64,000 bases of DNA from Oscillatoria princeps RMCB-10 (GTDB lineage: Bacteria; Cyanobacteriota; Cyanobacteriia; Cyanobacteriales; Oscillatoriaceae), in NCBI GenBank assembly GCA_019359235.1, contig JAHHHT010000029.1:1-64000 (forward strand), read 5' to 3'. The notes beneath the pieces are model-generated. The model had not been told where the DNA came from. It searched no databases and saw only the letters and a program-made list of their open reading frames with translations. Below, one piece after another: positions 21,366 to 31,168 of the stretch. The translations under genes were made by a program, and so were the position numbers. How positions within the stretch are numbered: position 1 is the stretch's first letter; every line of letters starts with the position of its first letter.

Positions 21366-21980
21366 AGCTGTAAACTCCTAGTTTAAGGAAGGTTTTTGCT
21401 CCTCTGAGGCACCCCATACCGGGCGTTCCCGATAACCCCCGCAGGACAGGCGGGACGCCTGTCCCCCGAGTTTGTAGTAGGGCTTTAGCCCAAAGGTTTG
21501 TAGTTGGGCTAAAGCCCAACAGGGGGGAAGCCGATTGGCGCGTCTGCGGCGATCTGCTGTCCGGATGGGCGATGTCAGGTTGAAGCAGCAACCTTCTATA
21601 TCCCATTGTCACGATTTATGGTTCAAGTTGGGCTTTAAGCTTTCTTAATATCTCAGTGAGCGCCTGTGCGCTCGCCTTGGCCGGTGGTGGCCTGGGTGGC
21701 CGGCCTGTTTTATTATAAAAAATCCGGTGAATTTATTATCTGATAATTTACTCTTGCCCATCTCTCCTCGGAATTGGGGAGAGGGAAGTGGGGGTTAGGG
21801 GCTGGCGAAAGAATTTTCCACCAGCCCCCGGACTGCACTCCAAGCCCCCAGATGCTACCCCGGTTTCCCAAATTATGAATATTCAAACGAAATTCATATT
21901 ATTTCTCGTTCGCAGCAGTCAGTAGGGTGCGTTCCGGCGGAGCCGGAACGCACCCTACAGTTCGCAGATGTGGGAGGGAC
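21366..21980. other. Intergenic region between putA and the SH3 gene
   Basis: Holds a GGACAGGCGGGACGCCTGTCC palindrome (21445-21465), two copies of the GTTTGTAGTTGGGCT unit (about 21470-21525), a GGGAGAGGG-type run near 21775-21790 and the hairpin at 21922-21959. The ORF at 21175-21612 overlaps putA antisense and is rejected. Confidence 0.6.
21922..21959. repeat. TAGGGTGCGTTCC-type hairpin
   Basis: Arms TAGGGTGCGTTCCGGC and GCCGGAACGCACCCTA flank a short GGA loop. Only 22 bp downstream of the SH3 gene stop on its coding strand, so it may serve as its transcription end. Confidence 0.78.
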
Positions 21981-22598
21981 TCAGCGACAGTATTTGAGAT
22001 AGTTCACAGCAACATAACCGCTTACGGGGGAGGAAATCGGCACCCAGCCGTTTGCGCCGCGATTGACAATAGTGACGCGCTGCATATTGGCTACCGATCC
22101 GACAATAGGGCTGGAAGCCGAGGCGGATTGCCGGATATTCAGCCCGTCAGTAGCTATCACTTGCCGGCATGTATCGCCAGTCATCGGTGTTGGGGATGGG
22201 GCTGGAGATGCGGCTGGAGCTGGGGCTGGAGCTGGGGCTGGAGCTGGGGCTGCAGCTCGGTCGCAGGGGGTGAGATAAGTGTCAAACACAACACCTTTCT
22301 GGGGGGCGGAAATTGTTACCCAACCCGGGCTGAAAGTTGCTTCGACAGTGACAGTGGTTCCATTGGCTAATGAGCCGGTAATCGTGCCGTTGGGGGTGGC
22401 GCGGACATTGATTCCGCCGGGAGTGGTAACTCGGCGGCAGGTTGCTCCTGTCTGTGCCGGTTGAGAGCCGCCAGCGGGCGGGCTGTTCTGAGAAATCTCT
22501 GTGCTAGCGGCAGTCGATAAAGCGGGAAAAGCCGCCGCAAACAGTGAAAGTGAGGCAGTCAGCGCTAGGGATCTTTGCCAAGTGTTCATTTTTTTCAT
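21981..22598 (-). CDS. Secreted protein with two bacterial SH3 domains
   Basis: 205 residues. Residues 1-31 are a signal peptide (MKKMNTWQR, then a hydrophobic core ending ALSTAA). Two SH3_3-type domains follow: residues about 51-112 (TCRRVTTPGGINVRATPNG to TYLTPC) and 143-205 (TCRQVIATDGLNIRQSAS to NYLKYC), each bracketed by a Cys pair that could form a disulfide in the periplasm. They are joined by a Pro-Ala linker of about 20 residues. Bacterial SH3 domains often bind peptidoglycan peptides, so a cell-wall role is likely but unproven. AGGA lies nine bases before ATG 22598; ATG 22589 is an alternative. Confidence 0.85.
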   Translation of the reverse strand: MKKMNTWQRSLALTASLSLFAAAFPALSTAASTEISQNSPPAGGSQPAQTGATCRRVTTPGGINVRATPNGTITGSLANGTTVTVEATFSPGWVTISAPQKGVVFDTYLTPCDRAAAPAPAPAPAPAPAASPAPSPTPMTGDTCRQVIATDGLNIRQSASASSPIVGSVANMQRVTIVNRGANGWVPISSPVSGYVAVNYLKYCR

Positions 22599-23546
22599 GG
22601 AGGTAAGTCCTAAATCTAACTAGGAGGGGTAGACTGGTATTTGAAAGGGCGGGACTTGACGCTCTAGCTAACGCTAAAAACCCTAAACCACCCTGGCTAC
22701 TGCCTGCGGGGGGAATCTTTGCCGGCGCGGCTCCACCTGGGGGCAGATAGCGGTGAGAGCCGGCATTGGAGTCCCCTCTGGCTTGGAATTGTGATCATCT
22801 CCGGTTGATTGGAGTTTGTTAGAGACCCAGAACCGCAAAATTCACACCCCATTTTAGCATATCTGGGTTTCGCTGTCAAGCCTATATATGAAATTTAAAA
22901 GAGCCAGCCAGTTTTGATAGAGACGGCTTATTGGAAAGGGCCTTTCTTCGCCTCCCGCTTTGCCAGCCGGTGTCCAGGAGTTTGGACAGTCGTCTCGCGT
23001 GTCCATTTAGCCACCGGCACCGGCACCCAAAAAACCCTCTCCTACAAGCCACCGGCTTTCTATGTCGGGTGAAGCTGATATAGTAGGGGGGGTTGATAGA
23101 TATCCCCCTATTCTAGCCCGAGTAACAGAAGCGGAGATTGAAAACATCGGCTTGCGGATTCTAAAATTAGTGTGGGTTCTGTTTTTTTACCGCGAAAAAG
23201 TGATTTCGTGGCAGCTTGGCTGTGAAAAATATCGCTCCTCCAAGCCCCGCTATCAATTCAATGATGCGAAGCCTTATAGTTTTATAATAACTGTTGCAGG
23301 TAAGCCGGCATCAGGATAGAGTATTTCAAAGCATAAATCATCCCGAAAAGTGTGGCCTTAACAGAATATTTGCCGAAACGATGTTTAGATTGCTGTCAGT
23401 AGTTGACGTATGAGCCGAGCGAGTGTTTGAAGTCTAATTTAGCGCTGTTATGAGCGAGCGCGCCCATCCTCCATCCCCTCTTGCCCTAAGGAGTATTTCG
23501 GCCACAAGCGCGCTCTATTTCACATTATTTCTGCCTTCAAACTCCG
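22599..23546. other. Intergenic region, no clear gene
   Basis: About 950 bp. A plus-strand ORF at 23062-23319 (85 codons) and a minus ORF at 22697-22879 have no ribosome-binding site or recognisable domain. The stretch 23060-23340 has coding-like runs (VTEAEIENIGLRILKLVWVL) and might be a gene remnant, but nothing can be named. Confidence 0.45.
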
Positions 23547-26285
23547 TCAATTGTACCCATACTTCTTAATAAACCAAGTCTTCACAAACTGCGTCAATAT
23601 GCAGTAACTCGACAGAATCACAGCCAACCATACGAAGTAGCTTTCTGGCAACGGTACAAATCCCAAACTATGTCCAATCGGAGAGAAAGGAAGATACATT
23701 CCCACCCCCATAATTGTCAGCGTTACTAGCAGCATCGGCAAAGCAGGCCAGCTTTGAATTAATGGAATCTTAGCCGTGCGAATAATATGGACAATCAGCG
23801 TTTGAGTCATCAGGCTCTCCACAAACCAACCGGTTTGAAACAAAGCTTGCTGTTGTTCAGTATTCGCCCCAAAAACAAACCACATCAGCGCATAAGTGGC
23901 ATAGTCAAAAATCGAACTGATAGGGCCAATAAATATCATAAACCGCTGGATATTTCCAATATCCCATTTGCGCGGTTGTGCCAGGTATTCTTTATCCACA
24001 TTGTCAAAAGGAATACCAGTTTGGGAGAAATCGTAGAGCAGATTATTCACCAGAATCTGCAGCGGAGCCATTGGCAAGAATGGTAACAGCGCACTAGCCC
24101 CCAAGACGCTAAACATATTGCCAAAGTTGGAGCTAGTACCCATCTTGATATATTTGATAATGTTGGCGAAAGTCTTGCGCCCTTCGATCACACCAGCTTC
24201 CAACACTAACAAGCTTTTTTCCAGCAGGATAATATCTGCCGATTCCTTAGCAATATCCACCGCCGTATCGACAGAAATGCCTACATCAGCTTGCCGCAAA
24301 GCTGCCGAATCATTGATTCCATCCCCCATAAACCCGACAATGTGACCCTTGCTGCGCAGCACTTGGATGACCCAAGCTTTTTGCGTGGGAGAAAGTTTAG
24401 CAAAAATTGTCGTTGTTTCAGCCAGATCGGCTAATTCATTATCCGATAAGCCTTCGATTTCATCTCCCAATACAGTATGGTGAACGTACAAGCCAACATC
24501 TTTGCAGATTTTCTTGGCAATGATCTCATTGTCACCGGTTAAAACTTTCACCCGCACGCCATTGCGATTGAGCGCGGCGAGCGCTTGGGCTGCTGATTCT
24601 TTGGGCGGGTCGAGAAAAGCCATATAACCTAGCAAGATTAAATCATTTTCATCCGCCACCGAGTAATTGAGTTTTTCAGCAGACATTTCCTTGTAGCAAA
24701 CTGCAATCACCCGCAACCCATCTTCGTTCAATTCCTGCTTCAACTCGGTAACTTGTGCGCGGAGTGTATCGTCAATCGGCAAAATTTCTCCATTGGCTTC
24801 AGCATGCGTGCATATCCGGAGAATTTCTTCGACTGCGCCCTTGCAAATCAGGACGTGCCGATTTCCCTCTTCTTCAACCACGACTGACATGCGACGGCGT
24901 GCGAAGTCAAAGGGAATTTCATCAATTTTGCGGTAATTTTTCTCAACCTTCAAAGATTCATGCACTTCGATGTGATCCAGTACCGCTAAGTCCAGCAGAT
25001 TCTTTAATCCCGTCTGATAGAAGCTGTTGAGATAGGCGTACTTGAGTACCTCCTCATTTTCTTCCCCATAAATATCCAGATGCATCTCTAAAATGATTTT
25101 GTCCTGGGTGAGCGTGCCTGTTTTGTCGGTACAGAGAATATTCATCGCGCCCAAGTTTTGGATGGCATCGATGTTTTTGACAATTACCTTTTTGTCTGCC
25201 ATCGCCAGAGCGCCTCTCCCCAGATTCGCTGTCACAATCATGGGCAACATTTCAGGCGTTAACCCCACGGCGACTGAGAGGGCAAAAAAGAAAGCTTCCT
25301 GCCAATTTCCTTTGATGAAGCCATTGATCAGAAAAACCACCGGTGCCATCACCAACATGAAGCGCAGCAGGAGGAAGCTGACTCCATTCACCCCTTTGTC
25401 AAAACTCGTCATCGCTTTCTGACCGACGACAGTTTTGGCGAGAGATCCCAGGTAAGTATTGCTACCAGTCTCCACAACAACTGCCGTCCCAGAACCGCTG
25501 ACGACAGTGGTGCCCATAAAACAAAGATTGGCCATTTCCAGGGGATTTTTTGCTGGCGCTTCCCGGTCGGGTAGTGCTGCATATTTTTCGACCGGCAGAG
25601 ATTCACCGGTCAGCGAACCCTGACTGACAAATAAATCTTTGGCAGCCATTAATCTTACATCCGCCGGAATCATGTCTCCAGCAGAAAGGTAAATCACATC
25701 TCCTGGCACCAGTAACTTTATGGGAATTTCTTGTTTCTGTGGGTCGCGTATCTGTAGAGTAATTCCATACTCTTTCAAAACTTCAGGTGAAATGCTTTTG
25801 CGCTTATCTTTCCGGCTGACTGTGCAGGTCGTCCTCACCATTTCTTGGAGTTTTTCTGCGGCTTTACTAGATCGATATTCTTGAGAGAAGCGCAGAATCA
25901 CGCTGAAAACAACCATTGTTATAATAATGATGGCTGCTTTCTTGTCGTCCGTCAGCCAAGCCAGGAGGGCTAGTGCGATTAACAGAATTGCCAGAGGATT
26001 TTGAAAAGTTTTAAGCAGCTGTATGTACCACGTTAGCGGTTTTTCCCTGGCAATTTCATTGAATCCATATTTCTGCAACCGGCTGTAGGACTGAAGCTCG
26101 TTCAAACCTTCTATGTCTGTATTGAGAACGCTCAGTACAGTTTCCACATCACTCTTAGCTATATCTATGAGTCGGTCAGATAAACCTATAGCTATACTAG
26201 GTATACTTTCTGCATTTTGTCTTAAATTTGCTAACCGTTCCAGGACTCCCTTAAATCCGGCCCGTTTTGTCCAAGTGAGTCTCAT
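23547..26285 (-). CDS. mgtA: Mg2+-transporting P-type ATPase (MgtA/MgtB, P3B type)
   Basis: 912 residues, close to the roughly 900 of MgtA. Landmarks: a cation-ATPase N-terminal domain (residues about 50-115), SLTGESLPVEK in the actuator domain, phosphorylation motif CTDKTGTLT with D387, the hinge GDGINDSAALRQADVGISVD, and six C-terminal membrane helices including ILVNNLLYDFSQTGIPFDNVD, characteristic of the Mg2+ group. It imports Mg2+ (possibly Ni2+) from the periplasm using ATP. AGGGAGAAAGCT gives a good ribosome-binding site before ATG 26285. The first 40 residues (KRAGFKGVLERL) are longer than usual. A perfect palindrome lies 43 bp upstream. Confidence 0.93.
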   Translation of the reverse strand: MRLTWTKRAGFKGVLERLANLRQNAESIPSIAIGLSDRLIDIAKSDVETVLSVLNTDIEGLNELQSYSRLQKYGFNEIAREKPLTWYIQLLKTFQNPLAILLIALALLAWLTDDKKAAIIIITMVVFSVILRFSQEYRSSKAAEKLQEMVRTTCTVSRKDKRKSISPEVLKEYGITLQIRDPQKQEIPIKLLVPGDVIYLSAGDMIPADVRLMAAKDLFVSQGSLTGESLPVEKYAALPDREAPAKNPLEMANLCFMGTTVVSGSGTAVVVETGSNTYLGSLAKTVVGQKAMTSFDKGVNGVSFLLLRFMLVMAPVVFLINGFIKGNWQEAFFFALSVAVGLTPEMLPMIVTANLGRGALAMADKKVIVKNIDAIQNLGAMNILCTDKTGTLTQDKIILEMHLDIYGEENEEVLKYAYLNSFYQTGLKNLLDLAVLDHIEVHESLKVEKNYRKIDEIPFDFARRRMSVVVEEEGNRHVLICKGAVEEILRICTHAEANGEILPIDDTLRAQVTELKQELNEDGLRVIAVCYKEMSAEKLNYSVADENDLILLGYMAFLDPPKESAAQALAALNRNGVRVKVLTGDNEIIAKKICKDVGLYVHHTVLGDEIEGLSDNELADLAETTTIFAKLSPTQKAWVIQVLRSKGHIVGFMGDGINDSAALRQADVGISVDTAVDIAKESADIILLEKSLLVLEAGVIEGRKTFANIIKYIKMGTSSNFGNMFSVLGASALLPFLPMAPLQILVNNLLYDFSQTGIPFDNVDKEYLAQPRKWDIGNIQRFMIFIGPISSIFDYATYALMWFVFGANTEQQQALFQTGWFVESLMTQTLIVHIIRTAKIPLIQSWPALPMLLVTLTIMGVGMYLPFSPIGHSLGFVPLPESYFVWLAVILSSYCILTQFVKTWFIKKYGYN

Positions 26286-26327
26286 AGCTTTCTCCCTGGT
26301 AAATTTTCTTACTTGGCCTTATTTTTA

Positions 26328-26345
26328 GTAAGAACGTATTCTTAC
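26328..26345. promoter_or_regulatory. Perfect palindrome upstream of mgtA, candidate operator
   Basis: GTAAGAA-CGTA-TTCTTAC, with 7-bp arms and a 4-bp centre, 43-60 bp before the mgtA start. The position and symmetry suit binding by a dimeric repressor or activator. The region around it is AT-rich, as expected of a promoter. Confidence 0.5.
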
Positions 26346-26872
26346 CGCACTTTCATAATATAACTCTGTCCTATTTTTTACTATTAAAAAAATATTAAGA
26401 CTTTCTTGCTGACTGGGATTCGCAATTGTTTGTCATCCAGGCGATACAGAGCCAATCCTAAAACCCCCTATAGCGACACCCGAAATCTGCCTGTATTTGT
26501 AGGATAATTGCAAATCTTTGGGAATCGTGCCAATGCCGTTTGATGCCAGCAGCAGCTGCACCTGGGGAAAGAAGTGAGGCTGTAGGGCGAAATATGGTGG
26601 ACAGGGCGCTAGAGCAAGTGGCCAAGAAGGCTTCGCCAAGGGCACTTTTTTATTGGAGGGCATATGCCCAATGCCCAATCCCCAATGCCCAATTTTTGTC
26701 AGTCAATCAGCGCCTACTTCTGTTGTGGATTCGTCAATCCCGCCCGCACCGGCACCCAAAAAAACGGCAGGCAAGAGCCTCCCGACAGGCATTTCCAGGC
26801 TGTAGGGGCGGCCCCCCGTGGCCGCCCTGACACCGATGGCCACCCACGGAGACTACCCTTACCCCTAGGGGC

Positions 26873-26899
26873 AAAAAAAACGGTCGGCTCAGCCGACCG
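26873..26899 (-). terminator. Intrinsic terminator of the pnt operon
   Basis: On the minus strand the stem CGGTCGGC-TGA-GCCGACCG is followed directly by eight T residues, 60-86 bp after the pntB stop codon. This is a textbook Rho-independent terminator. Confidence 0.88.
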
Positions 26900-26958
26900 A
26901 CAAGCATTCCCAGGCGGGAGCCTGGGAACGAGAAGGAAAACGAGGGGGAAACTTTTCC

Positions 26959-28371
26959 CTACAGCTGCTTCACCTCAGACACCAGCTTGGCAACCGCATC
27001 CTTAGCGCTGCCAAACAGCATCATCGTCTTATTCTTGTAAAACAGCTCATTATCCACACCGGCAAACCCGGTATTCATGCTCCGCTTGATCACAATCGTG
27101 TGCTTCGCCTTATCCACATCCAGAATCGGCATCCCGTAAATCGGGCTAGCCTGATCGTGACGCGCCGCCGGATTCACCACATCATTCGCGCCAATCACCA
27201 GCGCCACATCCGTCTCATCAAACTGCGGATTAATATCCTCCATATCGTACAGCTGCGGATAGGGCACATTCGCTTCCGCCAGCAGCACGTTCATGTGTCC
27301 AGGCATCCGACCGGCAACCGGGTGAATCGCATATTTCACCTCAACGCCGAGCCGGTCGAGCTGATCCGCCAATTCCCGCACCGTATGCTGGGCTTGAGCC
27401 ACCGCCATCCCGTACCCGGGCACAATCACCACAGAGCGAGCGTAGCCCAGCATCATCGCCGCTTCGTCCGCAGCAACCGTGCGGACAGTCTTGTCGATCT
27501 GAGCGCCGCCAGCGCCACTCGCAACAGCCGCCCCGCCGCCAGCACCAAAGGCACCAAACAGCACATTTATTAAGGAGCGGTTCATCGCCTTGCACATGAT
27601 CTGCGTCAGGATAATCCCAGACGCGCCCACCAAAGCGCCGGCGATAATCAACATGTTGTTCATCAAAATGAACCCCGCCACACTCGCCGCTATCCCAGAA
27701 TACGAGTTCAATAGCGAGATCACCACCGGCATGTCGCCGCCGCCAATAGGCAGCACAAACATCACGCCCAGGATATTGGAAACCGCCACCAGCGCCAGGA
27801 ATACCGGCACATTTTCCGGGTCCGCCACCACCATATAGGCGCTGCCACCGAGAAGCACAGCCGCCAGGAAGGCATTAAAAGGTTGCTGCAAAGGGAACGT
27901 AATCGGAGCGCCGGGGAGGAGTTCCTGCAGTTTGGCAAACGCCAGCACACTGCCGGTGAACGTCACGCCGCCAATCAGCACGCCCAGAATGATGATAATC
28001 AAAGAATCGGTGCGCGGCGTTTCCGGAATGCTCAGGTAGCGCCAGAACTCACCCACGGCAACCAAAGCCGAGGCTGCGCCCCCAAAACCATTGAGCAAAC
28101 CCACCATCTGCGGCATAGCAGTCATGGCAACTTTTTTCGCCATGATGGTTCCCGCAATCGAACCGATGATAATTCCAACCGCAATCAGCTGGTAACTCAC
28201 CACTTGCCGCTCCAGCAGGGTGCCAATTATAGCAATCAGCATCCCAACGGCGGCGATCACATTGCCTTGGCGAGCCGTTGCCGGCGAACTCAGCTGCTTC
28301 AGACCCACAATGAACAAGGATGCAGCTACTAAATAGCTCAGCTGAATACCTGAGGGGAGAAAATCGCTCAT
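26959..28371 (-). CDS. pntB: NAD(P) transhydrogenase subunit beta
   Basis: 470 residues. Part of the proton-translocating transhydrogenase, which uses the proton gradient to reduce NADP+ with NADH. The first 270 residues form about eight or nine membrane helices (domain II part). The C-terminal 190 residues form the NADP(H)-binding domain III, with VVIVPGYGMAVAQAQH and MDVLAEANVPY-like sequence, here MNVLLAEANVPYPQLYDMED, and KRSMNTGFAGVDNELF. Last gene of the pntA1-pntA2-pntB operon, followed by a terminator. Confidence 0.95.
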   Translation of the reverse strand: MSDFLPSGIQLSYLVAASLFIVGLKQLSSPATARQGNVIAAVGMLIAIIGTLLERQVVSYQLIAVGIIIGSIAGTIMAKKVAMTAMPQMVGLLNGFGGAASALVAVGEFWRYLSIPETPRTDSLIIIILGVLIGGVTFTGSVLAFAKLQELLPGAPITFPLQQPFNAFLAAVLLGGSAYMVVADPENVPVFLALVAVSNILGVMFVLPIGGGDMPVVISLLNSYSGIAASVAGFILMNNMLIIAGALVGASGIILTQIMCKAMNRSLINVLFGAFGAGGGAAVASGAGGAQIDKTVRTVAADEAAMMLGYARSVVIVPGYGMAVAQAQHTVRELADQLDRLGVEVKYAIHPVAGRMPGHMNVLLAEANVPYPQLYDMEDINPQFDETDVALVIGANDVVNPAARHDQASPIYGMPILDVDKAKHTIVIKRSMNTGFAGVDNELFYKNKTMMLFGSAKDAVAKLVSEVKQL

Positions 28372-28392
28372 ATCAATTCTTCGCTCTCTGTT

Positions 28393-28543
28393 GTTAGAAG
28401 TAGGGTGCGTTCCCGGTTGAGAGAACTTCCTAGAAGGAGTGCGCGTTCAGAGGGAACGCACCCTTAGCGTGTTAGAAGTAGGGTGCGTTCCCCGTTGAGA
28501 GAACCTCCTATAAGGAGTGCGCGCTCACAGGGAAAGCACCCAA
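28393..28543. repeat. Tandem duplication of a 78-bp hairpin unit between pntA2 and pntB
   Basis: Two copies starting GTTAGAAGTAGGGTGCGTTCC at 28393 and 28471. Each contains GGTGCGTTCCC paired with a GGGAACGCACC-like arm. The second copy has a decayed right arm (GGGAAAGCACC). They lie inside the operon and may form mRNA hairpins that affect pntB level. Confidence 0.85.
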
Positions 28544-28556
28544 TGCCAGCCACTTA

Positions 28557-28850
28557 TCAGGCTTTAGCCTCTTTCTTCTTGAACATTTGCAACATGCGGT
28601 CTGTTACCAGAAAACCGCCCACCACGTTGATGGTAGCCAGCGCCACCGCAATCACGCCCAAAATCACAGTAACACTCAAATTGCGCTGACCGGAAATCAA
28701 GATAGCTCCCAGCACCGCAATGCCTGAAATCGCGTTAGATCCGGACATCAAAGGCGTGTGGAGCGTCGGCGGAACTTTGTTAATCACTTCAAATCCCACA
28801 AACGACGCTAACACAAATACAACTAAAGCGGCAATCAATCCTTCTGCCAT
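28557..28850 (-). CDS. pntA2: NAD(P) transhydrogenase subunit alpha part 2
   Basis: 97 residues with three membrane helices (ALVVFVLASFVGFEVI, GIAVLGAILI, VILGVIAVALATINVVGG). It corresponds to the membrane part of PntA, which is a separate gene in cyanobacteria. The motif NKVPPTLHTPLMSGSNAISG is diagnostic of this subunit. ATG 28850 follows AGGAAG; an upstream in-frame extension would translate the GAAACCGGGTTTC repeats and is rejected. Confidence 0.92.
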   Translation of the reverse strand: MAEGLIAALVVFVLASFVGFEVINKVPPTLHTPLMSGSNAISGIAVLGAILISGQRNLSVTVILGVIAVALATINVVGGFLVTDRMLQMFKKKEAKA

Positions 28851-28881
28851 TGTTCTACAACTTCCTTTCTTTTTGACTGTT

Positions 28882-28914
28882 AGAAACCGGGTTTCTTCCA
28901 GAAACCGGGTTTCT
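28882..28914. repeat. Two AGAAACCGGGTTTCT palindromes
   Basis: Copies at 28882-28896 and 28900-28914 between pntA1 and pntA2. The same 15-mer recurs at 31738-31752, 31792-31806, 41190-41205 and 41209-41223. Confidence 0.85.
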
Positions 28915-28929
28915 GGCACGGCACAATCC

Positions 28930-30078
28930 CTAAACTGGCTGAGTGCTGGCGGCTAAAGCTTCCCGCACCCGCTGATTGCGAATCTCACCCGCGTGCGTCA
29001 AGCAAGTGCTGCTGGTGATATCGTCTTCAAAATTCAGCTGCAGCGTCCCATCTTTTTGGATCAGGTGTTGGAGCAACGCCAAAAGATTCTTGGCATACAT
29101 CTGAGAAGCGTGCGTCGGCATGGAAGCGGCCAAATTCAGCGGGCCCATAATCGTCACCCCATTGCGGACTACATCTTTGCCCGGTTGGGTGCAGGCGCAG
29201 TTACCACCCTGATCCGCTGCCAGATCCACGATCGCCGATCCGGGCTTCATCTGGCTGACCATTTCTTCCGTCACCATCACGGGAGCCTTTTTGCCGGGGA
29301 CCTGGGCGGTGGTAATCACCACGTCGGCCTGCTTGACATATTCAGCAATGGCGTCCTGAGCTTGCTGCTTGGATGCGTCGGAAATTTCCTTGGCATAGCC
29401 GCCCGCCGCCGCTGTGTCCTCGTTGAGCTGGACTTCGACGAACTTAGCGCCCAAGCTCAGCACCTCTTCTTTGGCTGCCGGTCGGATATCGAAGGCGTCC
29501 ACAATTGCCCCGAGTCGGCGGGCGGTGGCAATGGCTTGCAGCCCCGCAACAGCGGCACCAATCACAAACACCTTGGCGGGGCGGATCGTGCCGGCTGCTG
29601 TCGTCAGCATCGGGAAGAACTTGGGCAGAGTTGCCGCCGCTAGCAGGACTGCCTTGTAGCCCGCCAGTGACCGCTGGGAGGACAGGGCGTCCATGCTCTG
29701 AGCCCGGGTCGTGCGCGGGATCAGTTCCATCGCCAGAGCCGTCACCTGCCGGGAGGCCACCTGCTGCGCCAGCACGGGATCTCCCAGGGGATTGAGGAAG
29801 CTGATTAACACCGCCCCTTCCCGCATCTGGTTAATTTCGTCCGGCTTGGGGGGTGCCACCTTGAGCAGCACATCCGCTTCCCGCCACAGGGCACCTGTGT
29901 CCGAGACAATGGTGGCACCGGCAGCCGAGTAAGCCTCATTGGGGAAGAACGCCCCCTCACCGGCACCGGCTTCCACCCACACTTCTTGGCCCGATTTGAC
30001 CAACTTGGCGACGACCTCGGGAACTAAGGCGACACGGCGTTCGCCAACTTCAATTTCTTTTGCAACCGCTATTTTCAT
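28930..30078 (-). CDS. pntA1: NAD(P) transhydrogenase subunit alpha part 1
   Basis: 382 residues, cytosolic NAD(H)-binding domain I. The alanine-dehydrogenase/PntA fold begins MKIAVAKEIEVGERRVALVP. The dinucleotide loop is FVIGAAVAGLQAIATARRLG near residue 170, where the first glycine patch reads GAAVAG. The motif IVDLAADQGGNCACTQPG is conserved in the family. ATG 30078 follows AGAGGAGAGGAGAAT, a strong ribosome-binding site, and matches the family N-terminus; the longer frame from 30117 is not supported. First gene of the operon. Confidence 0.95.
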   Translation of the reverse strand: MKIAVAKEIEVGERRVALVPEVVAKLVKSGQEVWVEAGAGEGAFFPNEAYSAAGATIVSDTGALWREADVLLKVAPPKPDEINQMREGAVLISFLNPLGDPVLAQQVASRQVTALAMELIPRTTRAQSMDALSSQRSLAGYKAVLLAAATLPKFFPMLTTAAGTIRPAKVFVIGAAVAGLQAIATARRLGAIVDAFDIRPAAKEEVLSLGAKFVEVQLNEDTAAAGGYAKEISDASKQQAQDAIAEYVKQADVVITTAQVPGKKAPVMVTEEMVSQMKPGSAIVDLAADQGGNCACTQPGKDVVRNGVTIMGPLNLAASMPTHASQMYAKNLLALLQHLIQKDGTLQLNFEDDITSSTCLTHAGEIRNQRVREALAASTQPV

Positions 30079-31168
30079 AAATTCTCCTCTCCTCTGGTTC
30101 GGCGCACTGATCGCCACAGAAACTGGACTTGATGGGACTAAAGCGTTTTCACGCTGCAGATGCCAGCTGGCTGTCTTGCAGCAGTCTCAGCCCCCGACTG
30201 AGCCAAAGCGATTCTCTTGACAGCAGGACGGCAGACCGTCACTCTGATTGCGGTTTCCCTGTATCCGCTGCCCCGCCCATCCCTCAGGAATCTTAGCCTG
30301 CTGAAAGAGCGAGCCACTTGCTGAAAGCTGCCCCGGGGAAATCAGGCCCCTGCCAGGGTGTGGGCCGGTGTTGCCTCACAGAGAAGGCCCCGTCTGGGCG
30401 ATTCTCCTCCCCCTGGCGTTTCCGCCGGCACCTTGGCGCTTGGGCGCGTTCCCGTTGTGGCCCAACTCCCGCTACAGTCCTGGCTCTTCAACAGCCGGGG
30501 GGCTGGCGCGGGCCGCTCCCGGCAGCAGCCGGTGGCCCCAGATTTTCCTCCTGGCTGAATGGGCCGGCAATTCTACCCAGCTTTTAATACAAGAGTGGCT
30601 TTTTGCATCGTATTTTCTTCTCCCAAGATTCGCCACTATTTTAAACTTTTCTTAATCTAACCCGGTGGAAAAGCAGGGCTTCTGTTCCCTGTAATACCAA
30701 ATACCCCCCACTGAAATCAAGTCGGGTTAATAACCGGTCACATTCGTCAAAAAGCTTGCTCCTCAAGCATTTGATACAATTTGTCTGAAGAAGATCGCCG
30801 CCAAAGATTAGTGCCTGTTCCCAGGCATTGCCTGAGCCTGTTAGCTCCCTTAAGCCGGCTAAAAGTTACAATTTATCTCAATTTCTTTTTTAATGTAAAA
30901 TAAATTAAGCTTTCGGGCGGGGCGCAGACCGGCTGCCTGCTGTTGAGTGGCATGTATTGCTTGAGGCACAGCCGGTGCGGGCTATTTTGAGAGCCGGCGG
31001 GACAGCGGGGGATCGCGGTGCGGGGGGGGGACTGGAACTTGGGGCAGCGGCGGGCGGTCACGGGGAGAGTGATTTTACTCATCAAGCCCAACCGGCTGAG
31101 CGCCGGTAAAGTTTAGTAAACTGTTGAACAGCTCCCTAAAAATTTCCTGGTGTTGAGGTATCGATCCC
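30079..31168. other. Divergent intergenic region between pntA1 and the DUF2808 gene
   Basis: About 1.1 kb. Nothing with a ribosome-binding site and coding character was found. The part 30350-30560 is GC-rich with long shadow ORFs in three frames; 30580-30900 is AT-richer and may hold promoters. A poly-G run lies at 31022-31031. Confidence 0.5.

Larger units (their letters stand above)
26286..26958. other. Intergenic region upstream of mgtA and downstream of pntB
   Basis: Contains the mgtA leader with an 18-bp palindrome (26328-26345), heptamer repeats TGCCCAA (about 26663-26695), a GGGGCGGCC-type palindrome near 26803-26825, the pntB terminator (26873-26899) and a TTCCCAGGCGGGAGCCTGGGAA repeat. 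ORFs at 26540-27005 cross these repeats and are rejected. Confidence 0.6.

Noticed and set aside
23062-23319. 85-codon plus ORF before the mgtA 3' end
   Set aside because: No ribosome-binding site, no recognisable family; at most a gene remnant.
30318-30655. GC-rich ORFs in three plus frames upstream of the DUF2808 gene
   Set aside because: All three frames are open because of composition; none has a start signal or domain.
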